28,827 nucleotides of DNA from Leyella stercorea. GTDB lineage: Bacteria; Bacteroidota; Bacteroidia; Bacteroidales; Bacteroidaceae. The stretch lies in the NCBI RefSeq assembly GCF_019052365.1, contig NZ_JAHQUY010000041.1, positions 1 to 28,827 of the forward strand, read 5' to 3'. The first letter of the stretch is position 1, and each line of letters opens with the position of its first letter. Shown here piece after piece: positions 22,597-28,827 of the stretch. The translations under genes and the position numbers were made by a program. The notes beneath the pieces are model-generated. The model did not search any database, was not told where the DNA came from, and saw only the letters and a list, made by a program, of their open reading frames with translations.

Positions 22597-22626
22597 CTTG
22601 TTTTCCGAAAATAATGCGTAAGTTTG
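22597..22626 (+). promoter_or_regulatory. Promoter of the thioredoxin-fold lipoprotein gene
   Basis: CTTG (22597-22600), an 18-nt spacer and TAAGTTTG (22619-22626). The -7 box is good and the -33 element is one base off consensus. The leader is about 27 nt. Confidence 0.55.
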
Positions 22627-22658
22627 CATGTTAAAACAAGCAAACAAGAAAAACGACG

Positions 22659-23831
22659 ATGAATATAATGACTAAAAAGATTGCTGCATTCACCTTCGCA
22701 GCACTTACAGCGCTCGGTTTCGCTTCGTGCAACGAGCGCAAGTTTCACGTAGAAGGCGCCATCGAGAACGCTGCCGACTCCGTGCTCTACTTCGAGAATA
22801 TGGGTCTGAACGGCGTTCAGACAGTCGACTCCGTGAAGCTCTCTGCCGACGGCGCGTTCGCCTTTGACGGCAAGGCAGTCACAGCCCCCGAGTTCTACCG
22901 ACTGCGTATCGCCGGACAAATCATAAACGTAGCCATCGACTCTACGGAGACCGTAACCGTGAAGGCGAAATATCCCGCTATGGCAACCGACTATGAGGTG
23001 AGCGGATCGGACGACTGCTCGCGCATCAAGGAGCTTGCTCTCATGCAGATGCAGCTTCAGCAGAACGTCAACAACATCGCTCGCAACCCGCTGCTCGGCG
23101 CCGACGCCGTGGCAGACAGCGTGCAGAAGGTGGTCGAGGCATACAAGACCGACGTGAAGACCCGCTACATCTTCAAGGCGCCGATGAAGGCTTCGTCATA
23201 CTTCGCACTCTTCCAGACGCTCTATGCCGGCGGTCAGCCCATGCTCATCTTCAATCCGCGCACATCCGAGCAGGACGTTCGCGTCTTCGCAGCAGTGGCT
23301 ACCAGCTGGGATGCGTTCTATCCCAACGCCGAGCGCGGCGCCAACCTTCACAACATCGCCATCGAAGGCATGAAGGAGGTGCGCATGCTGCGCAGCCAGG
23401 CTGAGGCGACGCTCGACCCCGCAAAGCTAAACACAAGCGGTGTGCTCGACTTCACGCTCACCGACAACCACGGCGCACAGCGCAGCCTCTCGTCGCTGAA
23501 GGGCAAGGTGGTGATGCTCGACTTCCACGTCTTCGCCACCGGCGAGTCGATGAAGCGCATCATGATGCTCCGCGAACTCTACAACAAGTATCACGCTCAG
23601 GGCTTCGAAATCTATCAGGTGAGCCTCGACGAGGACGAACATTTCTGGAAGACGCAGACCGCAGCCCTTCCTTGGGTGTGCACACGCATGGACGAAGACT
23701 CGCAGCAGGTGCTCCGACTCTACAACGTGCAGCAGGTGCCAACGTTCTTCCTGCTCGATCGCAACTGCAACGTTGTGAAGCGCGACGCACAGATAAAGGA
23801 TCTCGACGCAGAAATAAAGGCGCTGCTGTAA
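22659..23831 (+). CDS. TlpA-like thioredoxin-fold lipoprotein lacking CxxC
   Basis: A 390-residue lipoprotein with lipobox LGFASC (Cys24). Residues about 27-120 look like the DUF4369 beta domain often joined to thioredoxins in Bacteroidetes (FHVEGAIENAADSVLYFEN, GAFAFDGK). A helical linker follows, then a TlpA/AhpC-type domain from about 263 (VLDFTLTDNHGAQRSLSSLKGKVVMLDF). The usual WCxxC site reads FATGESM at 292-298, with Thr294 and Ser297 in the Cys positions. The conserved cis-Pro segment QVPTFFLLD (359-367) is kept. It is therefore unlikely to be a disulfide oxidoreductase, although the fold seems intact; a binding or scaffold role is inferred. The start could be the ATG at 22659 or the one at 22668. 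Confidence 0.83.
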   Translation: MNIMTKKIAAFTFAALTALGFASCNERKFHVEGAIENAADSVLYFENMGLNGVQTVDSVKLSADGAFAFDGKAVTAPEFYRLRIAGQIINVAIDSTETVTVKAKYPAMATDYEVSGSDDCSRIKELALMQMQLQQNVNNIARNPLLGADAVADSVQKVVEAYKTDVKTRYIFKAPMKASSYFALFQTLYAGGQPMLIFNPRTSEQDVRVFAAVATSWDAFYPNAERGANLHNIAIEGMKEVRMLRSQAEATLDPAKLNTSGVLDFTLTDNHGAQRSLSSLKGKVVMLDFHVFATGESMKRIMMLRELYNKYHAQGFEIYQVSLDEDEHFWKTQTAALPWVCTRMDEDSQQVLRLYNVQQVPTFFLLDRNCNVVKRDAQIKDLDAEIKALL

Positions 23832-23846
23832 TAGATTGTAACCAGA

Positions 23847-23912
23847 AACGCCTGAATGGCGTTGATAATTCTCAAATTGAAAGCATTTATAATAAAAGTG
23901 CTTTCAATTTGA
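23847..23912 (+). terminator. Tandem hairpins after the thioredoxin-fold gene
   Basis: Hairpin one: AACGCC-TGAAT-GGCGTT (23847-23863). Hairpin two: perfect 14-bp arms at 23872-23885 and 23899-23912 with a 13-nt AT-rich loop. The second is AT-rich and lacks a clean T-run, so termination is likely but not certain. Confidence 0.55.
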
Positions 23913-23952
23913 AACTTTGTGCTAATTATTACGAAAATGCTCCGCCAATTCA

Positions 23953-23982
23953 TTTGTATTTGCGCAAATAGTTGTAATTTTG
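23953..23982 (+). promoter_or_regulatory. Promoter of the dapF-dapL operon
   Basis: TTTG (23953-23956), an 18-nt spacer and TAATTTTG (23975-23982). The leader before the ATG at 24044 is about 55 nt. A short GGAGC/GCTCC hairpin (about 24000-24018) lies within it. Confidence 0.6.
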
Positions 23983-24043
23983 CAGTCGTAATAATAATAG
24001 GAGCTGTTTCAGGGCTCCGCTTTAAGGTAAAAGGATAAGAAGA

Positions 24044-24922
24044 ATGAGAAAGTCGGTAAGATTCACAAAGATGCACGGCGCAGGCAACGACTACATCTAC
24101 GTTGACACGCAGAAGTACGATGTGCCCGACCCGTCTGCGGCTGCCATCGCATGGAGCAACCGCCATACAGGCATCGGCAGCGATGGACTCGTGCTTATCG
24201 GCAAACCGTACGGCGGCGTTGACGCCGATTTCTCTATGCGCATCTTCAACGCCGACGGATCGGAGGCTAAGATGTGCGGCAATGCGTCGCGCTGCATCGC
24301 GAAGTATCTCTACGAGCGCCGACTCACCGACAAGACAACCATACGCCTGCAGACACTCTCGGGCGTAAAGATTCTGACGTTGCATCTCGCCGACGGCGAA
24401 AACGCTGGTGGCGGTTCGGACAATATACATAATAATAAGGTGGAGAGCGTAACGGTCGACATGCTTGCGCCCACATTTCACGTGCCCGAGCAGTACGACG
24501 AGACGGCAGGCGATGCGCTTACCGTCGGTTCGCGCACGTTCCACGGCACGTTCGTGTCGATGGGCAACCCCCACTTTGTATGCTTCGTCGACGATATCGA
24601 CACGCTCGACGTGGCACGATACGGCTCCGCGATGGAGGTAGTTTCGGCTTTCCCCGAACGCTGCAACATTGAGTTCGCCGAGATTAAGGCCGACGGCGCC
24701 ATACGCACACGAGTGTGGGAGCGAGGCAGCGGCATCACTATGGCATGCGGCACAGGCGCCTGCGCTACAGCCGTGGCGGCAGCGATTGCGGGCAAGTCAT
24801 CGCGTCGCAGCGCCATCATTATGGATGGTGGCACCTTACATATCGAATGGAATGAAGCCGACGGGCATGTCTATATGACAGGGCCGGCGGCTTTCGTCTT
24901 TGATGGAGAAATAGAGATTTAA
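24044..24922 (+). CDS. dapF: Diaminopimelate epimerase
   Basis: A 292-residue cytosolic, cofactor-independent epimerase that converts LL- to meso-diaminopimelate for lysine and peptidoglycan. The two catalytic cysteines are visible: C78 in MCGNASRC and C235 in ACGTGAC. Conserved [13 protein letters not shown] (9-21), GSDGLV (45-50) and RVWERGSG (223-230) fit the family. The length is slightly above typical (about 275) because of a Gly/Asn-rich loop at about 118-132. It lies 40 nt upstream of dapL, the enzyme making its substrate, so the two form a short pathway operon. Confidence 0.96.
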   Translation: MRKSVRFTKMHGAGNDYIYVDTQKYDVPDPSAAAIAWSNRHTGIGSDGLVLIGKPYGGVDADFSMRIFNADGSEAKMCGNASRCIAKYLYERRLTDKTTIRLQTLSGVKILTLHLADGENAGGGSDNIHNNKVESVTVDMLAPTFHVPEQYDETAGDALTVGSRTFHGTFVSMGNPHFVCFVDDIDTLDVARYGSAMEVVSAFPERCNIEFAEIKADGAIRTRVWERGSGITMACGTGACATAVAAAIAGKSSRRSAIIMDGGTLHIEWNEADGHVYMTGPAAFVFDGEIEI

Positions 24923-24962
24923 AAATCACGATTTAGGATTTCAAGATAAAAATTTAGAGAGT

Positions 24963-26204
24963 ATGGCATTGGTTAACGAACATTTCTTGAAACTCTCGAA
25001 CAGCTATCTGTTCGCAGACATAGCCAAGAAGGTGAACGCCTTCAAGGTGTCGCATCCGCAGATGCGCGTCATCAGTCTGGGCATCGGCGACGTGACGCAG
25101 CCGCTGTGCCCCGCTGTGGTGGAGGCAATGCACAAAGCAGTAGACGAGATGGCGTCGGCAGACACGTTCCACGGTTACGGGCCGGAGCACGGCTACGACT
25201 TTCTGCGCGAGGCGATAATCAAGAACGACTTCGCACCGCGCGGCATACATCTCGACCCGAGCGAAGTTTTTGTTAACGACGGAGCAAAGAGCGACACGGG
25301 AAACATCGGCGAGATTGTGCGCTGGGACAACTCCATCGGCGTCACCGACCCGATTTACCCCGTATATATCGACTCGAACGTGATGTGCGGCAGAGCCGGA
25401 GTGCTCGAAGACGGTCGCTGGAGCAACGTCAACTATCTGCCATGCACCGCTGAGAACGGCTTCGTACCGCAGATTCCCGACCATCGCGTAGACATGATTT
25501 ACCTCTGCTACCCGAACAACCCTACGGGAACCGTGCTCCCGAAGGCAGAACTGAAGAAGTGGGTGAAGTATGCGCTGGCTAACGACACGCTCATCTTCTA
25601 CGATGCAGCCTACGAGGCGTACATCCAGGACGACGACATACCGCACTCTATCTACGAGATACGCGGCGCAAAGCAATGCGCCATCGAGTTTCGCAGCTAC
25701 TCGAAGACGGCAGGCTTCACCGGCGTGCGCTGTGGCTACACAGTAGTGCCGAAGGAGGTGACAGCCGTGACGCTTGATGGCAAGCAGCGCATATCGCTCA
25801 ACCATCTTTGGGAGCGCCGCCAGTCGACAAAGTTCAACGGAACGAGCTACATATCGCAGCGCGCCGCCGCTGCAATCTATACGCCGGAAGGCAGGCGCCA
25901 GGTGCGCGAGACGATAGCCTACTACATGCGTAACGCCGAACTGATGTGCGAGTCGCTCACGCAGATGGGCTTCGAAGTGTTCGGCGGCAGAAACGCTCCC
26001 TATCTCTGGGTGAAGACGCCGCACGCCATCGACTCGTGGCGATTCTTCGAGCAGATGCTCTATGCCGTGGGCGTGGTCTGCACACCGGGCGTTGGCTTTG
26101 GACCGAGCGGCGAGGGCTATGTGCGCCTCACTGCCTTCGGAAAACGCGAAGACTGCGAGGAGGCGATGCAAAGAATAGGCGAGTGGGTGCGCTCCACCCA
26201 CTAA
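24963..26204 (+). CDS. dapL: LL-diaminopimelate aminotransferase
   Basis: A 413-residue class I/II PLP aminotransferase that makes LL-diaminopimelate directly from tetrahydrodipicolinate and glutamate, bypassing the succinylase and acetylase routes. The PLP lysine is K248 in [23 protein letters not shown] (183-190) and FYDAAYE (212-218) are family motifs. [11 protein letters not shown] (38-48) and [10 protein letters not shown] are characteristic of DapL. It is cotranscribed with dapF. The last codons fold into a strong hairpin (26182-26202). Confidence 0.95.
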   Translation: MALVNEHFLKLSNSYLFADIAKKVNAFKVSHPQMRVISLGIGDVTQPLCPAVVEAMHKAVDEMASADTFHGYGPEHGYDFLREAIIKNDFAPRGIHLDPSEVFVNDGAKSDTGNIGEIVRWDNSIGVTDPIYPVYIDSNVMCGRAGVLEDGRWSNVNYLPCTAENGFVPQIPDHRVDMIYLCYPNNPTGTVLPKAELKKWVKYALANDTLIFYDAAYEAYIQDDDIPHSIYEIRGAKQCAIEFRSYSKTAGFTGVRCGYTVVPKEVTAVTLDGKQRISLNHLWERRQSTKFNGTSYISQRAAAAIYTPEGRRQVRETIAYYMRNAELMCESLTQMGFEVFGGRNAPYLWVKTPHAIDSWRFFEQMLYAVGVVCTPGVGFGPSGEGYVRLTAFGKREDCEEAMQRIGEWVRSTH

Positions 26205-26222
26205 ACACTTGCGAAGCGAGTG
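26182..26222 (+). terminator. Hairpins spanning the dapL stop codon
   Basis: AGTGGGTG (26182-26189) pairs perfectly with CACCCACT (26195-26202), which includes the first base of the stop codon. A second hairpin, CACTTGC-GAA-GCGAGTG with one G-T pair, follows at 26206-26222. There is no T-run, so termination is uncertain; RNA-end protection or attenuation before the glutamine synthetase gene is possible. Confidence 0.4.
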
Positions 26223-26284
26223 ACAGACATATACAACGAGAAACAATAAAAAAACAATATAACGACTAAATACCCAATTAGACA

Positions 26285-28474
26285 ATGGCAAATTTAAGAT
26301 TTGAGGTTGTAGCCGAGGCTTTCAACAAGAAACCAGTTGAAGTGATTACGCCGATAGAACGTCCGTCGGAGTTCTTCGGCAAAAACGTGTTCAACCGTGC
26401 GAAGATGTATAAGTATCTTCCGCGCGAAGTGTACGAAAAGCTCATCGATGTCATCGACAACGGCGCGCGTCTCGACCGCTCCATAGCCGACGCTGTGGCT
26501 AAAGGCATGAAGCAATGGGCAGACGAGAACGGCGTCACTCACTACACACACTGGTTCCAGCCGCTCACCGAGGGCACAGCCGAGAAGCACGACGCCTTCA
26601 TCGAGCACGACGGCAAGGGCGGAATGATAGAGGAGTTCTCTGGCAAGCTGCTCGTACAGCAGGAGCCTGACGCAAGCTCGTTCCCGAACGGCGGCATACG
26701 CAACACCTTCGAGGCACGCGGCTATTCGGCTTGGGACCCCACATCGCCGGTGTTCATCATCGACGACACGCTCTGTATCCCTACCATCTTCATCTCTTAC
26801 ACCGGCGAGGCGCTCGACTATAAGGCTCCTCTCTTGCGTTCGCTCCACGCCGTGAACGAGGCGGCTACGGCTGTCTGCCACTACTTCTACCCGGAGGTGA
26901 AGAAGGTCATCTCTAACCTCGGTTGGGAGCAGGAGTACTTCCTCGTTGACGAGGGACTCTACTCGGCACGCCCCGACCTTATGCTCACCGGTCGTACGCT
27001 CATGGGCCACGACTCGGCTAAAAACCAGCAGATGGACGACCACTATTTCGGCGCTATCCCCGAGCGTGTGCAGGCGTTCATGAAGGATCTTGAGATTCAG
27101 GCGCTTGAGCTTGGCATCCCTTGCAAGACTCGTCACAACGAGGTGGCGCCCAACCAGTTCGAGTTGGCACCGATCTTCGAGGAGACCAACATCGCCATCG
27201 ACCATAACATGCTTCTCATGTCGCTCATGAAGAAGGTGGCTCGCCGCCACGGATTCCGCGTTCTGCTCCACGAGAAGCCGTTCGCAGGTATCAATGGTTC
27301 GGGCAAGCACGAGAACTGGAGTCTCTCTACAGACACCGGTGTGCTGCTCCACGGACCTGGTAAGACTCCGGAGGACAACCTCCGCTTCATCGTCTTCATC
27401 GTAGAGACATTGATGGCTGTATACAAGCACAACGGACTCCTCAAGGCGTCTATCATGAGCGCTACAAACGCTCACCGACTCGGCGCTCACGAGGCTCCTC
27501 CAGCTATCGTTTCATCGTTCCTCGGACGCCAGCTAACAGAGATTCTCAGCCATATCGCCGCTTCTGACAAGGACGAACTCTTCGACGTGGCTGGCAAGCT
27601 GGGCTTGAAGCTCGACATCCCTGAGATTCCGGAACTTCTCATCGACAATACCGACCGCAACCGCACATCGCCTTTCGCCTTCACCGGCAACCGCTTCGAG
27701 TTCCGCGCCGTAGGTTCTGAGGCAAACTGTGCGTCGGCAATGATCGTGCTCAACACTGCCGTTGCTGAGGCTCTGCAGTCGTTCAAGCAGCGCGTAGACG
27801 CTCTCATCGAGAACGGCTCCGACAAGGTGAGCGCCATTCTCGACGTCGTTCGCGAGGATATCCACACCTGCGCACCGGTTCACTTCGAGGGCAACGGCTA
27901 CTCTGAAGAATGGGTTGAGGAGGCTAAGCGTCGCGGTCTCGACTGCGAGACTTCGTGCCCGAAGGTGTTCGAGCGCTATCTCGACGAGGATTCTATCCGT
28001 ATGTTCGAGAGCCAGAACGTGATGACACGCAAGGAGCTTGAGGCTCGCAACGAGGTGAAGTGGGAGACATACACCAAGAAGATTCAGATTGAGGCACGCG
28101 TCTTCGGCGACCTCTCTATGAACCATATCATCCCTGTCTGCACTCACTATCAGAGCCGTTTGGCTAAGAACGTGCAGAGCATGTACGACATCTTCCCGAA
28201 GGAGACAGCCGACAATCTCACTTCGCGCAACAAGAAGATTATCGAGGAGATTGCCGAGCGCACTCAGATTATCGAGAATGGAGTAGAGGAGCTGGTTGAG
28301 GCTCGCAAGGTAGCTAACCGCATTGAGGATGAGCACCTTAAGGCCATTGCTTACCACGACACTGTGGCTCCGAAGATGGACGAGATTCGCTACCACATCG
28401 ACAAGCTCGAGCTTATCGTGGCTGACGAACTCTGGACGCTCCCGAAGTATCGCGAGCTCCTTTTTGTACGCTAA
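26285..28474 (+). CDS. glnN: Type III glutamine synthetase
   Basis: A 729-residue enzyme of the GSIII group, which makes glutamine from glutamate, ammonia and ATP and is typical of Bacteroidetes; its length separates it from GSI (about 470). Motifs: GWEQEYFLVD (213-222) with metal-ligand Glu residues, HNEVAPNQFE (284-293), and KPFAGINGSGKHENWS (331-346), the ammonium and nucleotide region. RFEVVAEAF and PSEFFGKNVFN near the N terminus are GSIII-specific. It lies 80 nt after dapL. No promoter was found in that gap, so it may be read through from dapF-dapL or use a non-consensus start. A strong terminator follows. Confidence 0.95.
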   Translation: MANLRFEVVAEAFNKKPVEVITPIERPSEFFGKNVFNRAKMYKYLPREVYEKLIDVIDNGARLDRSIADAVAKGMKQWADENGVTHYTHWFQPLTEGTAEKHDAFIEHDGKGGMIEEFSGKLLVQQEPDASSFPNGGIRNTFEARGYSAWDPTSPVFIIDDTLCIPTIFISYTGEALDYKAPLLRSLHAVNEAATAVCHYFYPEVKKVISNLGWEQEYFLVDEGLYSARPDLMLTGRTLMGHDSAKNQQMDDHYFGAIPERVQAFMKDLEIQALELGIPCKTRHNEVAPNQFELAPIFEETNIAIDHNMLLMSLMKKVARRHGFRVLLHEKPFAGINGSGKHENWSLSTDTGVLLHGPGKTPEDNLRFIVFIVETLMAVYKHNGLLKASIMSATNAHRLGAHEAPPAIVSSFLGRQLTEILSHIAASDKDELFDVAGKLGLKLDIPEIPELLIDNTDRNRTSPFAFTGNRFEFRAVGSEANCASAMIVLNTAVAEALQSFKQRVDALIENGSDKVSAILDVVREDIHTCAPVHFEGNGYSEEWVEEAKRRGLDCETSCPKVFERYLDEDSIRMFESQNVMTRKELEARNEVKWETYTKKIQIEARVFGDLSMNHIIPVCTHYQSRLAKNVQSMYDIFPKETADNLTSRNKKIIEEIAERTQIIENGVEELVEARKVANRIEDEHLKAIAYHDTVAPKMDEIRYHIDKLELIVADELWTLPKYRELLFVR

Positions 28475-28486
28475 ACCATAAAAACA

Positions 28487-28523
28487 CATTCTACGTGGAG
28501 CGAGTCTGCTTCTCGATAGAATG
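28487..28523 (+). other. Small hairpin after glnN
   Basis: CATTCTA (28487-28493) pairs with TAGAATG (28517-28523), with CGAG/CTCG inside. It lies just upstream of the terminator. Possibly part of the same 3' end structure. Confidence 0.4.
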
Positions 28524-28528
28524 CTTAG

Positions 28529-28574
28529 AAGGGTGTGTTAGCACGCAGTAATTGCTGCTAACACACCCTTTTTT
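28529..28574 (+). terminator. Strong intrinsic terminator of glnN
   Basis: A perfect 15-bp stem (28529-28543 with 28556-28570), a 12-nt loop and a run of T residues. The A residues on the left side mean it may work in both directions. Confidence 0.93.
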
Positions 28575-28827
28575 GTATATCAGCTCTCCTTTATGCCTCC
28601 CTTCACACCATAAAATCCCAGCTTTTGTCCTTTGGTGGCGTCCGCCGTCCGATCAGATTCCGTCCGCTACTATTTTCTCTCACTCGCGTATAATATTATA
28701 ATGTGTTCGCCCACAATTATGCGCTTTAATTGTAAATATCTGTTAAAATCAAGCTAAAAATTCAACTTTTTCCTGCAAAAGTTTTGGAGGTTTGCAAAAA
28801 AGCTATACCTTTGCATCCGCTTTCGAG
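28575..28827 (+). other. Gene-free right end with an outward promoter
   Basis: No coding region is supported. It holds the CGTCCGCCGTCCG motif (28639-28651, also at 8359-8371), an AT-rich stretch, and a promoter at 28783-28813 pointing out of the window. Confidence 0.65.
28783..28813 (+). promoter_or_regulatory. Promoter for a gene beyond the right edge
   Basis: TTTG (28783-28786), a 19-nt spacer and TACCTTTG (28806-28813), a very good match in sequence and spacing. The transcript would begin near 28819; its gene lies outside the window. Confidence 0.7.

Noticed and set aside
24954..27490. Long open frames on the minus strand over dapL and glnN
   Set aside because: Antisense to well-conserved genes; no independent promoter or family motif.

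Overview
The window reads as a chromosomal segment of a Bacteroidales bacterium, most likely Prevotella or a close relative. The sequence support is a SusC/SusD pair, a GH92 mannosidase, a type III glutamine synthetase, the dapF-dapL route to diaminopimelate, lipoboxes with acidic residues after the cysteine, and repeated promoters of the Bacteroidetes form (TTTG, about 19-20 nt, TAnnTTTG). No tRNA, rRNA, CRISPR array, transposase or phage gene was found. The species assignment is inference.

Layout, left to right. (1) 1-155: a cluster of palindromic extragenic repeats touching the stop codon of a minus-strand PLP-dependent sulfur amino-acid enzyme (158-1327). (2) 1517-5702: a two-gene operon, a secreted GH92 alpha-mannosidase and a 661-residue NagB-like/PIG-L (LmbE) fusion whose NagB half lacks canonical catalytic residues. 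(3) 5703-6250: intergenic, with two nested repeat families. (4) 6251-16738: a secreted M6-type metalloprotease, a 950-bp regulatory and repeat region, a SusC-SusD-lipoprotein operon closed by a terminator, then a second, larger M6-type protease. (5) 17002-20790: long-chain acyl-CoA ligase, prfB (release factor 2, no programmed frameshift), a 46-residue membrane peptide, and a CYTH-domain protein. (6) 20794-20968: a fourth palindrome cluster. (7) 21038-23831: Nudix hydrolase (minus), a secreted alpha/beta hydrolase, and a thioredoxin-fold lipoprotein without its CxxC. (8) 24044-28474: dapF, dapL and type III glutamine synthetase, then a strong terminator and a promoter aimed past the right edge.

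The most coherent functional unit is 6251-16738. An outer-membrane SusCD importer with an extra lipoprotein lies between two paralogous secreted M6 proteases that share an N-terminal region and a near-identical C-terminal tail. No glycan enzyme lies in that stretch. This suggests a peptide or protein acquisition locus comparable in logic to RagAB rather than a polysaccharide locus. The mannosidase operon to the left may be a separate glycoprotein-glycan module.

The most striking non-coding signal is a family of 23-nt palindromes (10-bp stem, 3-nt loop) present nine times intact in four clusters, all just downstream of stop codons. Two copies carry a 29-nt insertion that turns the simple hairpin into a predicted cloverleaf. 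Each cluster carries its own duplicated flank, which suggests local amplification in place.
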